From contig DATFGQ010000016.1 in NCBI GenBank assembly GCA_035249305.1, forward strand, positions 1 to 64,000: a stretch of 64,000 nt of DNA. Reading direction: 5' to 3'. Position numbers and translations under genes: made by a program. The notes beneath the pieces were generated by a model, which saw only the letters and a program-made list of their open reading frames with translations, did no database searches and had not been told where the DNA came from. The stretch comes from DASUNP01 sp035249305. GTDB lineage: Bacteria; Acidobacteriota; Blastocatellia; UBA7656. Positions 42,814-52,146 of the stretch are shown one piece after another. Numbering within the stretch: the stretch's first letter is position 1; every line of letters starts with the position of its first letter.

Positions 42814-44529
42814 TTATCTCTTTTCGCGCCGCTCGATCTTCGACCACGTGTCGCGCAGCCCTATTGTACGATTGAACACCGGACGGTCAGGCGACGAATC
42901 CTTGTCCGCGCAGAAGTAGCCCAGCCGCTCAAACTGATAACGCGCCCCCGGCTCCGCTTCTCTGAGGCTCGGTTCGAGCTTGGCGTCGGCCAAGACCTCT
43001 AACGAGTGCGGGTTCAGATTGGCCGTGAATTCCTGGCCTTCTTCGACATCGTTCGGGTTCTCTTTCGCAAAGAGGTTTTCGTAGAGCCGTACCTCCGCGT
43101 CTACGGCGTGCGCGGCCGAGACCCAGTGGATCGTCGATTTGACCTTGCGCCCGTCGGGCGCGTTGCCGCCGCGCGTCGCCGGGTCATACGTGCACCTGAG
43201 CTCGACGACATTGCCTTCAGCGTCTTTGACCACCTCTTTGCAGGTGATGAAGTAGGCGTAGCGGAGGCGGACCTCGCGGCCGGGCGCGAGGCGGAAGTAC
43301 TGCTTGGGCGGGTCTTCACGAAAATCGTCCTGCTCGATGTAGAGGACCTTCGAGAACGGCACCTTGCGACTTCCCATGCTCTCGTCTTCGGGATTGTTGA
43401 TGGCCTCCATCTCTTCGACAAGGTCTTCGGGATAGTTCTCTATGACGACGCGCAGCGGGCGCAGAATGGCCATGGCGCGCGGCGCGCGTTTGTTAAGGTC
43501 TTCGCGGACGAAGTGCTCCAGCAGCGAAAGCTGCACGGTGTTGTTCGTCTTCGAGACGCTCACGTTCGCGCAGAGGTTGCGGATCGCTTCAGGCGTGTAG
43601 CCGCGCCGCCTCAAGCCCGAAAGCGTCGGCATGCGCGGGTCGTCCCAGGCAGAGACGTGACCTTCCTGCACCAGCTTGAGCAGCTTGCGTTTGCTCAGCA
43701 ACGTGTAGGTGAAGTTGAGCCTGTCGAATTCGATCTGCCGCGACGGAAATATGCCGAGCTGTTCTATGAACCAGTTGTACAGCGGGCGGTGGTCTTCGAA
43801 TTCCAGCGTGCAGATCGAATGAGTCACATTCTCTATCGAATCCGACTGTCCATGCGCGTAGTCGTACATGGGGTAAATGCACCACTCGTCGCCAGTGCGG
43901 TGGTGCTCCATATGAAGTATTCGGTACATCACGGGGTCGCGCATGTTCAGGTTCGGCGACGACATGTCGATCTTCGCGCGCAGCGTCCGCGAGCCGTCGG
44001 GGAATTCACCCTTCTTCATCCGTTCGAACAGGTCGAGGTTCTCTTCGACCGAGCGGTTACGGTAAGGGCTCTCCCTGCCCGGCTCCGTCAGCGTGCCGCG
44101 GTACTCGCGTATCTCGGCCGCGCTGAGGTCGTCGACGTAAGCCTTCCCCGCCTTGATCAACTGGATGGCCCATTCGTAGAGCTGCCCGAAATAGTCCGAC
44201 GCGTAATAGAGCCCGTCCCACTCGTACCCCAGCCAGCGTATGTCTTCCATTATCGAATCGACGTACTCCGTCTCCTCTTTCGAAGGGTTCGTGTCGTCGA
44301 AACGTAGATTACACTTGCCGCCGAACTCCGCGGCCAGCCCGAAGTCTAGGTAGATGGCCTTGGCGTGGCCGATGTGAAGATACCCGTTCGGCTCGGGGGG
44401 GAAGCGGGTCTGCACGCGCCCGCCGTGTTTGCCATCCTTGAGGTCCTGGATGATGATGTCGCGAATAAAATTTGAACGGCCTTCAGATTCGACCGGCGCG
44501 GCGCCGGCTTCAGTCTCCAACGATTTCAT
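42814..44529 (-). CDS. glnS: Glutaminyl-tRNA synthetase
   Basis: The product has 571 residues. It has the HIGH motif in YLHIGHAKAIYLDFGL (about residue 52), the KMSKS equivalent LSKRKLLKLV (about 262), and the GlnRS-specific TNPSKEETEYVDSIMEDI and DDPRMPTLSGLRRRGYTPE segments, then the anticodon-binding barrels. The presence of GlnRS implies direct Gln-tRNA charging. It is convergent with the DUF1295 gene (two bases between stops). An ATG with a GGAG-like upstream region is used. Confidence 0.97.
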   Translation of the reverse strand: MKSLETEAGAAPVESEGRSNFIRDIIIQDLKDGKHGGRVQTRFPPEPNGYLHIGHAKAIYLDFGLAAEFGGKCNLRFDDTNPSKEETEYVDSIMEDIRWLGYEWDGLYYASDYFGQLYEWAIQLIKAGKAYVDDLSAAEIREYRGTLTEPGRESPYRNRSVEENLDLFERMKKGEFPDGSRTLRAKIDMSSPNLNMRDPVMYRILHMEHHRTGDEWCIYPMYDYAHGQSDSIENVTHSICTLEFEDHRPLYNWFIEQLGIFPSRQIEFDRLNFTYTLLSKRKLLKLVQEGHVSAWDDPRMPTLSGLRRRGYTPEAIRNLCANVSVSKTNNTVQLSLLEHFVREDLNKRAPRAMAILRPLRVVIENYPEDLVEEMEAINNPEDESMGSRKVPFSKVLYIEQDDFREDPPKQYFRLAPGREVRLRYAYFITCKEVVKDAEGNVVELRCTYDPATRGGNAPDGRKVKSTIHWVSAAHAVDAEVRLYENLFAKENPNDVEEGQEFTANLNPHSLEVLADAKLEPSLREAEPGARYQFERLGYFCADKDSSPDRPVFNRTIGLRDTWSKIERREKR

Positions 44530-44724
44530 GTCTCTGTATTCTCTCCTCCGTTAAATAAGTATTATATCTTGACTACGACTGACACCGCGAGGAGAACCGC
44601 GCCTTAAAAGAATTAGCCTGCCACCGCAAGCTGTAATTTTGCTCACGGCGGCAGGCTTCCTCGGCAGCAGCGAGAGGAATTGTGAGGGGCTTGATCCGAG
44701 TCGTCGGCTGACGATTAGTCGTGA

Positions 44725-45264
44725 TTAGTCCTCTTTGATCGGGACGCGCAGGGTGAGCGCCCCCACCCACTGCTCGGGGTTGTTCGTCTGATCGAAGAAC
44801 TGCTGTGTGAAGTTCGTGTGACAGAGCACGCAGCTCGTGTGAAACGTGTTGCTCAGCGGGATCGAGCGGCGATAGTACCAGCGGTCGCCCACGCGCTCTA
44901 CCGACGTGTTCGGGTCGCCCTGGAGCGCTTTGACAAGCGAGCGGCGCTCGAACGAGTCGCTCGGCAGGTCGTTGACCCCGCCCTGTAGCGGCGGAAAGAC
45001 GCCGATCAGCCGCATGTCCCTGTTCGAGTTATTGAATATCAGCGAGATCGCCTGCTTGCCTTCCTCTACATTGTCCGGCGTAGTCTCGTCGAACTCCTTA
45101 AACAGCGCTGCCAACAGCTCGTTGAGCAGCAGGTCGCTGGTCCGCTGGGCGAATGCGATATTCTCGCTCGAAGGGGAGTTGTCCGTGCCTCCGAAGCCGA
45201 CGGCTCCGGCGACGGTGAGCAGAATCACAAGCGCGATTATTCGTTTTACTTTCATATAGCGCAT
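44725..45264 (-). CDS. DUF3365-type secreted c-haem sensor-like protein
   Basis: The product has 179 residues, with an AGGAGAG site six bases before the ATG. A signal peptide (MRYMKVKRIIALVILLTVAG) is followed by a helical region and RDMRLIGVFPP, then SCVLCHTNF with the haem ligands C145, C148 and H149, which is the DUF3365 layout. Such domains sense or bind haem in periplasmic or two-component sensors. Here the domain stands alone. The leader resembles that of the next gene upstream (see 45313-45873). Confidence 0.85.
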   Translation of the reverse strand: MRYMKVKRIIALVILLTVAGAVGFGGTDNSPSSENIAFAQRTSDLLLNELLAALFKEFDETTPDNVEEGKQAISLIFNNSNRDMRLIGVFPPLQGGVNDLPSDSFERRSLVKALQGDPNTSVERVGDRWYYRRSIPLSNTFHTSCVLCHTNFTQQFFDQTNNPEQWVGALTLRVPIKED

Positions 45265-45312
45265 TATCTCTCTCCTTATAGTTATTTCGGCCTGAATGAT
45301 TGCGTAAACGGA

Positions 45313-45873
45313 TTAGTTCTCCGCGCGGTAGAAGTAATACTCCGCCGTGTAAGGCGCCTCTCTGGACTCGTCCATCATCGTGCCCGGAGTAGATGGGGCG
45401 AGACCGCCCGTCGTGTTCACTCTCTGGATGTAGGTCACCGAGCTGAAGATGCCGGGGCCGTTTGTCGAGGTCGTCTCAAGCAGCAGCCAGGGGATAGCGG
45501 TCGGGTCGGGGGTGCAGCGCGGTATCAGCGCACTGGCCTTCACCGTGCTGCCGCTGTTGCTCTCCCAGGTCGGCCCTGCGTAGTGAATGCCTACCTGCCC
45601 GTGGTATCCCGCGTCGGCATACAGCGTAGCGTCGGGCGCAACAAAGACCCACGCCGTTCCGTTCCACCTGTACTTCTGCACGCCGCGCGCGTAGGCATGA
45701 AACGCCAGCCTCTGTCCCTCCGGTGCTTGAATTCTGTCGCAGCTCGGTGAAGGCAAGTCAGGACCATTATTATTGCCGCCCGCCTTCGCGACCGGCATCG
45801 CGGCGAGCGCGATCCCGGCGACGGCGAGCAGAACTATTACTCCGATGATACGTCTCACTTTCATCTGTCCCAT
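45313..45873 (-). CDS. DUF3455 secreted protein
   Basis: A 186-residue protein with an AAAGGAG site and a signal peptide (MGQMKVRRIIGVIVLLAVAG). The mature part carries the DUF3455 pattern APEGQRLAFHAYARGVQKYR, then HYAGPTWESNSGSTVKA and WLLLETTSTNGPGIFSSVTY near the end. It is a beta-rich periplasmic or extracellular protein of unknown role. It shares nearly the same leader as the DUF3365 gene 48 bases downstream, and both belong to one transcript. Confidence 0.9.
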   Translation of the reverse strand: MGQMKVRRIIGVIVLLAVAGIALAAMPVAKAGGNNNGPDLPSPSCDRIQAPEGQRLAFHAYARGVQKYRWNGTAWVFVAPDATLYADAGYHGQVGIHYAGPTWESNSGSTVKASALIPRCTPDPTAIPWLLLETTSTNGPGIFSSVTYIQRVNTTGGLAPSTPGTMMDESREAPYTAEYYFYRAEN

Positions 45874-45983
45874 TGGGTTTCTCCTTTTAATCGAATCGCA
45901 TTCTACTTCGAACGCCGATAGGTAAAGTTGCTGAACTGTCGGCGATATTACCGGCGGCGCTGAATCTTTTTTGCGCCGGTCGA

Positions 45984-46763
45984 TTACATGAGCTTTACTT
46001 TCTCTTCCACGGCCATGGCCCGCGGCTCGCCCTTACCAAAGCGCAGCGGCAGAATCATCGGCACCTGCTTCCGGTACTTGCGGTACGCGTCGCCGTAGAA
46101 GCTGATCAAATCTCTCTCCTCTAATTGAATCGCGATGAGGATGTAGGCAGTCGTCGCCACCGCGAATACGAGGTGGGCGGCCGTCATCTTCGGCGCGGAC
46201 CAGAATACGAGCAGCCAGCCGAGATAGAGCGGGTGGCGGACGTAACGGTACAGCCCAGGCGTCTTGAAGCCCGGCAGCGTGCTGGGCTTATCGCGCAGGT
46301 AGAGGTAGACCTGTCTGAGTCCGAAAAGATCGAAGTGGTTTATCAAGAACGTGCTCCCCAGCACCGTGAGCCATCCCACGCCGTAGAGCGCCAGAAGCGC
46401 GATGCGGCCAGTAGGGTTTTCAACCTCCCACACGACGCCGCCCATCGGACGCCATTGCCAGAAGAGGAGCAGGAGCAGCAGGCTTGAGAAGAGTACGTAG
46501 GTGCTGCGCTCGACCGGCTCGGGGACTAGGCGCATCCAGGCGCGTTTGAACCCCTGGCGAGCCATCAGGCTGTGCTGGATTGCGAAGAGGCCGAGCAAGC
46601 CCGCGTTAATTAGCAGGGCTTCGACGAGCGGCCCGTCGGCTCCCGAGTCTATCGATTTCGGGACCGCCACATTGCCTATGAAACCTATCGCGTAGAGGAA
46701 GGTCCCGAAGAAGATCAGGTAGCAAATCACACCGTAAGCGAAAGCTGTTATTCGAGAGAGCAT
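45984..46763 (-). CDS. mddA: MddA/NnrU-like membrane S-methyltransferase
   Basis: The product has 259 residues and about five membrane helices. The segment FLINHFDLFGLRQVYLYLR is characteristic of MddA proteins, which turn methanethiol into dimethyl sulfide. LYRYVRHPLYLGWLLVFWS is the shared ICMT-type SAM-binding helix, and LEERDLISFYGDAYRKYRK is the closing motif. Related NnrU and PEMT/ICMT enzymes have the same fold, so methanethiol specificity is by similarity only. It lies upstream of and same strand as the DUF3455 gene. Confidence 0.8.
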   Translation of the reverse strand: MLSRITAFAYGVICYLIFFGTFLYAIGFIGNVAVPKSIDSGADGPLVEALLINAGLLGLFAIQHSLMARQGFKRAWMRLVPEPVERSTYVLFSSLLLLLLFWQWRPMGGVVWEVENPTGRIALLALYGVGWLTVLGSTFLINHFDLFGLRQVYLYLRDKPSTLPGFKTPGLYRYVRHPLYLGWLLVFWSAPKMTAAHLVFAVATTAYILIAIQLEERDLISFYGDAYRKYRKQVPMILPLRFGKGEPRAMAVEEKVKLM

Positions 46764-46960
46764 ACATCATCCTTTCTTTGTTTTTTCGGTGAGATGGATT
46801 AAAATCCGGCCCTGGAAGCAACGCTAAAGACGAGGATTTACTCCACCATTTCAATCACCAAAAGAGAAGAAGTTGCTGAATTTTCGTCCATATTACTGTC
46901 GGCTCGAATTATTTTGGCGGCCGCCGACGGGTTCTCTACTTCTTCAAGTGAGCTTGTAAA

Positions 46961-49900
46961 ATGTCCTTCACATACCGCGTATCGATTTGCTTACTCGCTT
47001 TGATCCTGGGCCTCTTCAACTCCGCCCCGGCCCGGTCGCAATCCACTCCCAATCCCCCCGCTTCGTCTGCGGCGAAGGAGCTTGCCGCGCAGCTTGCCGT
47101 CGCCGCGTCCGACGAAGAGCAGGAACGTCTGCTGGCCGACAAGAAGGACCTGATCGACGGCGCGCTCTTAGTCGCGCTCAAGGAGATCGTCGATTCTTCG
47201 GACAGGAAAGGCGACTACCCTCAGATGATGAGAGTCGCTCAGCTCTCCGTGCGAATCGCGGAAAGAGTCGGGGACCGTGTGCGACTCGGGCACGCGTTGT
47301 GTGACCTTGGGCTGGCTCACACCCGCCAGGCGCGCGCGCCGCAGGCACTGGATTCGTTTCAAAAGAGCCTGACCATTTTTGAAGAGGCCGGAGACAAGAA
47401 GGGCAAGGCCCGCGCGCTGAACGAGACGGGCGTCGTCTACTCCTCGCAGAGACGCTACGAGCAGGCGCTGTCGTATTACGACAAGGCCCTGCCCGCTAGT
47501 CAGGAGGTAGGCGATAAAAGGCTCACGGCCGCGATCTTCAGCAACATCGGTCTGGCTCACTCTTCGATGGGGCGCGACGAGCTGGGCCTTGAGTTCTATC
47601 AGAAGAGCCGCGTGCTCAGCGAACAGATCAACGATCAGCTTTTGATAGCCAGGGCGCTCAACAACATCTCGACGCACTACATCTCTCAGGGCCGCTACGC
47701 CGAGGCGCTCGAATATCTTCAGAAGAGCCTCAAGATGAACGAAGAGATGGGAGGCGCGGCCAGCAACAAGCTGAGCCAGGCCATAAGGCTGCAAAACATC
47801 GGCCTGATCTACAGACGCCAGGGCCGCCCGGAACAGGCGCTGGAGCATTATCACAAGAGCCTGAAACTGCTTGAAGAGATGAACGATAAACTCAGGGTCG
47901 CCGATTTACAGAACAACATCGGCGTCGTTCACAAATCTCAGGAGCAATACGACCAGGCGCTTGAGTGGCTGCAAAAAGGATTGCAGCGGTATGAAGAGAT
48001 GAAGGTCAAAGGCGGTGCGGCCAGGGCGTTGAACAACATCGGCGACATCTATCGCGCGCAGGGGCGACACGCCCAGTCGTTTGAGACGCTCGACAAGAGC
48101 CTTCGCCTGCGCACGGAGATCAACGACCGGGGAGGGATTGCGCTGACGCTGAATAATCTCGGGCGGCTCTATCAGGACGAGGGCAAGTACGCCGAGATGC
48201 TTGAGGTGAGCCGACGCGCGGCGGGGATCGCCGAAGAGATCAACGCGCGCGAGGAGCTCTGGAACGCGCAGGAGCACATCGGCAGGGCGCTCGGCGCGAT
48301 GGGCCAGCCAGCGGAAGCACGCCGGAGTTTCTTAGCCGCCATCGCGACGATCGAAACTCTGCGTCACGAGGTCGCGGGCGGCGGACAGCAGCAGCAGAGC
48401 TTCCTCGAAAACAGGCTCTCGCCGTGGCTAGGGCTGATCGACCTTCTCGTCGCGCAAAAAGATTACGCCGAAGCGCTTTCGATCGCCGAACAGTCGAAGG
48501 CGCGCGTGCTGCTCGACGCGCTTCAGGCGGGCCGCTCCAGGCTCCGCCAGTCGCTCTCCCAGCAGGAGCGGCAGGCCGAAGAGGAGCAGCGGTTGAAGCT
48601 CGTTTCGCTCAACACGCAACTCACAAATGAGCTGCGGCGCGACAAACCGGACACGTCGCGCGTGGCCGAGCTGAAGACGAGCGTAGAGAAGGCCCGGCTT
48701 GAGTACGAGAACTTCGAGACTGGCCTCTACGTCGCGCACCCCGAGCTGCGAGTGCAACGCGGCGAAGCGCCGATCATCAAAGCCGGGGAGCTTGCCGACT
48801 TGCTGCCCGACGCTTCGGGCGCGCTGCTGGAATACGTCGTCGCGGGTGACGAGACTTATCTTTTCGCAGTCACCAGGGCGGCCGGGAAAGCCGACGTTGA
48901 GGTGAGCGTCTACACGTTGCCGATCAAGCGGGACGATCTCGCCAGGCAGATCGAGGGCTTTCGCGAACTGTTGGCCGCGCGCGACCTGAGCTTTCGCGCG
49001 TCGGCGGCGAAGCTTTACGAGTTGTTGCTCAGACCGGCCGAGGCGCAGTTGCGCGGAAAGACGAACGTAGTCATCGCGCCCGACGATAAGCTCTGGGACC
49101 TGCCGTTTCAGGCGCTGCCGGCCGGCGACGGTCGGTTCATGATCGAATCGGCCGCGATCTCTTACACGCCGTCGCTGACGGCGCTGCGCGAGATGACGAA
49201 GCGGCGCAGGAATCGCGGCGCGGAGTCGGCCTCAACGACATTGCTCGCGATGGGCAATCCGCAGCTTGGCCGCGACACGGTTAACCGCGCGGCGCTCGTG
49301 CTGCGCGAAGGGGCGCTCGCGCCGCTGCCGGAGGCCGAACAGGAGGTCAAGGCGCTGAGCCGTTTGTATGGCATGTCGCGCAGCAAAGTTTACATCGGCT
49401 CCGAAGCCCGCGAAGACCGGGTCAAGAGCGAAGCCGGCCGCGCGACCGTCCTTCACTTCGCCACGCACGGGGTACTCAATAACGCCTCGCCAATGTATTC
49501 ACACCTGGCGCTGGCCGAGGGCGGGGTGAACGAAGACGGATTGCTCGAAGCCTGGGAGCTGATGCAGCTAGATTTGAAAGCGGACCTGGCGGTGCTCTCC
49601 GCCTGCGAAACGGCGCGCGGTAGAATCGGCGCGGGCGAAGGCATGATAGGGTTGAGCTGGGCGATGTTCATCGCAGGCGTGCCGTCTACGGTCGTCAGCC
49701 AGTGGAAGGTCGAGGCCGCGGGAACGCGCGACCTGATGGTGAACTTCCATCGCGGGCTGATCTCACAGGCGGCGGCCGGCAAGCCGAAACCGGCCAAGTC
49801 CGAAGCCTTGCGACAGGCCGCGTTGAAGCTGCTGAAGAATCCCGAGACGCGCCACCCGTTCTATTGGGCCGGGTTCGTGCTGGTGGGTGACGGCAGATGA
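46961..49900 (+). CDS. Secreted TPR-CHAT domain protein
   Basis: A 979-residue protein with a signal peptide (MSFTYRVSICLLALILGLF, cut near ARS). About nine to ten TPRs lie between residues 80 and 470, for example the repeated QGRYAEALEYLQKSLKM type units. A coiled region (about 480-590) precedes the CHAT peptidase domain (about 600-975), with its catalytic His in HFATHGVLNN (about 830) and Cys in AVLSACETARG (about 880). CHAT proteases are caspase/separase relatives. Export across the membrane is unusual for a protease with a TPR sensor, but common in Acidobacteriota and cyanobacteria. Substrate unknown. Confidence 0.92.
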   Translation: MSFTYRVSICLLALILGLFNSAPARSQSTPNPPASSAAKELAAQLAVAASDEEQERLLADKKDLIDGALLVALKEIVDSSDRKGDYPQMMRVAQLSVRIAERVGDRVRLGHALCDLGLAHTRQARAPQALDSFQKSLTIFEEAGDKKGKARALNETGVVYSSQRRYEQALSYYDKALPASQEVGDKRLTAAIFSNIGLAHSSMGRDELGLEFYQKSRVLSEQINDQLLIARALNNISTHYISQGRYAEALEYLQKSLKMNEEMGGAASNKLSQAIRLQNIGLIYRRQGRPEQALEHYHKSLKLLEEMNDKLRVADLQNNIGVVHKSQEQYDQALEWLQKGLQRYEEMKVKGGAARALNNIGDIYRAQGRHAQSFETLDKSLRLRTEINDRGGIALTLNNLGRLYQDEGKYAEMLEVSRRAAGIAEEINAREELWNAQEHIGRALGAMGQPAEARRSFLAAIATIETLRHEVAGGGQQQQSFLENRLSPWLGLIDLLVAQKDYAEALSIAEQSKARVLLDALQAGRSRLRQSLSQQERQAEEEQRLKLVSLNTQLTNELRRDKPDTSRVAELKTSVEKARLEYENFETGLYVAHPELRVQRGEAPIIKAGELADLLPDASGALLEYVVAGDETYLFAVTRAAGKADVEVSVYTLPIKRDDLARQIEGFRELLAARDLSFRASAAKLYELLLRPAEAQLRGKTNVVIAPDDKLWDLPFQALPAGDGRFMIESAAISYTPSLTALREMTKRRRNRGAESASTTLLAMGNPQLGRDTVNRAALVLREGALAPLPEAEQEVKALSRLYGMSRSKVYIGSEAREDRVKSEAGRATVLHFATHGVLNNASPMYSHLALAEGGVNEDGLLEAWELMQLDLKADLAVLSACETARGRIGAGEGMIGLSWAMFIAGVPSTVVSQWKVEAAGTRDLMVNFHRGLISQAAAGKPKPAKSEALRQAALKLLKNPETRHPFYWAGFVLVGDGR

Positions 49901-50154
49901 TTGCATGTTTTCACGCTCGCGACCGAGACCGTCAGCAGGTCAAATAGATCAGGTTCCTGCGGCTCCAAAGCCTGCTTCATCTGGCGACGCGCGGGCAGTC
50001 GCCTTTCATCGAAGCAGACCCAGACGGCTCCAATGAGATAGATGACGAAGCCGGCGATGGCGAACAGTGCGATGATCAGCATGATGTCTTCAATCGTTCT
50101 CATCATGCCGTGATACATGCTTTCGTTAATTGCATTCAATGAATCGGTATCCAT
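49861..50154 (-). CDS. Small single-span membrane protein
   Basis: The product has 97 residues, with the ATG after a strong TTGGAGGAAT site. One helix (DIMLIIALFAIAGFVIYLIG) is followed by AVWVCFDERRLPARRQMKQA and a polar tail. The last 13 codons overlap the end of the TPR-CHAT gene in the opposite direction. No family recognised. The ribosome site and clear topology make a real gene likely. Confidence 0.6.
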   Translation of the reverse strand: MDTDSLNAINESMYHGMMRTIEDIMLIIALFAIAGFVIYLIGAVWVCFDERRLPARRQMKQALEPQEPDLFDLLTVSVASVKTCNHLPSPTSTNPAQ

Positions 50155-50254
50155 AATTCCTCCAATAATGGCGGCCGATGAGAATCCCCGCTCTAGCAGC
50201 GTCTTAGTTGGGACTTGAGAACTTTGCCTTTGAGATGTGGCCGTCGCTTGAGCT

Positions 50255-51829
50255 CTAGCGCCTGATCGCGTCTATCACCAACCGCTGCGCCGTCTGCTCA
50301 AGCCGCGTGAGACGCGTCTCAAGGTCGGCGTTCTGCCGCTGCAAGATGGCGTTTCGCTCTTGCAGCGCGGCATTCTCGTTCTTGAGCGCCGTCAAGGTGT
50401 TCTGCTGTTCCTGAATGGCTTTGATCATGACCGGGATCAAGGTCGTGTAGTTCATGCCTAGCGGCGTGTCTGCGTTCGCCGGATGCGTCACCGCCTCGGG
50501 AATGATCTTCTCTGTCTCCTGGGCGATCAGGCCGAGATGTTGCTGTCCGTCACTGTTATCTTTCCACTCGAAAGAGACGGGTCGCAGTTGCATCAGCTCG
50601 CGGAGGCCGTAACGGATGTCGGCGACGCCTTTCTTCAACCGTGCGTCGGAGGTCTGGATCGTCCCGTTCACAGCATAAACGGCTCCCCAGAGATTATCAG
50701 GCTGACCGATGCTATGAGTGCCGAATGGTGTGAGGTTTCCCGCGATGCTTACTTTCCCATTAAAAAAGCCGGCATAACCGCTGGGGTCCGCCGATTCACC
50801 GATTACGCCGATGCCGTTGGTAGTTACTCCAATCACGGCCCAGCCATTAGGGCTCACGCCTTTCACGGCCGTGATGCTGTCTGCGACATGGAGCCGGACG
50901 ATCGGATCCGGGGTGGAGGTCCCTATGCCGACGTTGCCGGCCTGGGTGATGGTTACACTTCTCTGTCTGCCTGACCACAGTGAAGTCGCGCCAACACCGT
51001 AAACCAGCATCTCACCGGGCGCTATGTCAGCACTCGCGTCCGGCACGCCGACATACCCCGCCCCTGTCGTGCCGTGATAGAAATCCCATCCCGCGGCGAA
51101 AGTATTTGTGGCCGAAGACTGTAGGCGCGGCGGCATAATCTCACTCGCGCTGGAGATGACGTGGAATTTCGAGGCCGGGAAGCTATCCCCTACCGGGAGC
51201 CCTGACCCTATGCCGATCCTGCCATCCAGGTCAGTTACCCCTGATTGGATGACTGTGTTCACGGAGGAGAATTTCACAAGCCGGTTTGTTATACCGCCGC
51301 CAGTTAATTCCATCAGTCCGGCTTTCTTTTTCTTCAACTCGCTTAAACCGATGGGCGCTGCTCCCTCCGCAGCATGCGCGCCGTTGTGCCCGCTCGCGGC
51401 GTTAGTCCCGGCAACCGTCCCGCTCTCGTTTTGACTAGTCGAGCGGCGATCCGTCTGGGCGTCGCGCTCCGTGGCGCGATCTATGATGAGATGGCCGCGC
51501 TTCACCCGCGCCGTCTCTGCGCCCGCCTCTTTGACAGAGAGCGTGTAGAGATAGAGGCCGCCGTTGACCGCATCGCCGTTGACCTGCCGCAGGACCCAGG
51601 TCAAATCCGGTTCAGTCCGAGCGCCGCTGTCATAGACCATTTGCCCGGAGAGATCGTAGACTTGCAGATGCATCTCAGCGACGCCCTTCTTAGCGGTGAA
51701 GCGCACCTGATCCTGACTAATGATGATCTGCACATCCTGCGCCGATTGCGCCTGCGCGAGGGGGACATAGAGCGAGATAAAGAGTAAGAGTGCGACAAGA
51801 TTTCTTAGAGTTCTCATTGTTTCTTTCAT
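50255..51829 (-). CDS. Secreted protein with C-terminal S74 intramolecular chaperone domain
   Basis: The product is 524 residues (or 520 from the ATG at 51817). A signal peptide precedes a FlgD/type IX-like beta domain (VYDLSGQMVYDSGARTEPDL). Then come beta-helix-like stretches (GVSPNGWAVIGVTTNGIGVI) and, from about 415, a Peptidase_S74 domain with TSDARLKKGVADIRYGL and HLGLIAQE. A C-terminal coiled coil ends the chain. S74 domains help fold trimeric fibres and often cut themselves off. It looks like a surface fibre. The gene runs in the same direction as the sigma/zinc-finger pair at 52147-54545, which it follows. Confidence 0.88.
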   Translation of the reverse strand: MKETMRTLRNLVALLLFISLYVPLAQAQSAQDVQIIISQDQVRFTAKKGVAEMHLQVYDLSGQMVYDSGARTEPDLTWVLRQVNGDAVNGGLYLYTLSVKEAGAETARVKRGHLIIDRATERDAQTDRRSTSQNESGTVAGTNAASGHNGAHAAEGAAPIGLSELKKKKAGLMELTGGGITNRLVKFSSVNTVIQSGVTDLDGRIGIGSGLPVGDSFPASKFHVISSASEIMPPRLQSSATNTFAAGWDFYHGTTGAGYVGVPDASADIAPGEMLVYGVGATSLWSGRQRSVTITQAGNVGIGTSTPDPIVRLHVADSITAVKGVSPNGWAVIGVTTNGIGVIGESADPSGYAGFFNGKVSIAGNLTPFGTHSIGQPDNLWGAVYAVNGTIQTSDARLKKGVADIRYGLRELMQLRPVSFEWKDNSDGQQHLGLIAQETEKIIPEAVTHPANADTPLGMNYTTLIPVMIKAIQEQQNTLTALKNENAALQERNAILQRQNADLETRLTRLEQTAQRLVIDAIRR

Positions 51830-52013
51830 CCTTTCGTATCTTTCAAAGTTGTCAATCGCCTGATCTCCTCTAATCGGGATTGATGTTCAGCCTTTGAACT
51901 CCGCGAGGCAGGTGCTGAATTAAGGAAAGTTGCTGAACTTTTCGGCATATTACTGCCGCATGATTTTTTTCGATGGAAGCGGGTGGTGTCCTAACGAGGT
52001 GTTGGTGAGTAAA
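51830..52013. other. Spacer upstream of the S74 gene
   Basis: No gene. On the minus strand it forms the leader of the S74 gene. The right part of this gap is the family B repeat. The stretch 52113-52146 leads to the end of the zinc-finger gene. Nothing else noted. Confidence 0.4.
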
Positions 52014-52112
52014 CCTGTAGGGGCAGCCCTCGTGGCTGCCCGGATCGCGCGTTAGCGCGATGATGTCATCGTCCTTCGGACGATCCGGGCGGGGACAAGC
52101 CCCGCCCCTACA
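52014..52112. repeat. Dispersed hairpin repeat, family B, copy 2
   Basis: The block starts CCTGTAGGGGCAGCCCTCG and ends GGCGGGGACAAGCCCCGCCC then CTACAG. Its first and last parts match the copy at 24209-24325 closely. The middle contains two inverted cores: GCGCGTTAGCGCG, and GTCCTTCGGAC with CGATCCGGGC. The two copies differ mainly in the centre. They lie on the same strand sense. Confidence 0.85.
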
Positions 52113-52146
52113 GTCAATCCTGGGATCTACTTTTAATCGACAGGCT

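Noticed and set aside
43006..44307. 433-codon open frame opposite glnS
   Set aside because: GC-rich antisense shadow; Arg/Val-heavy translation typical of non-coding frames.
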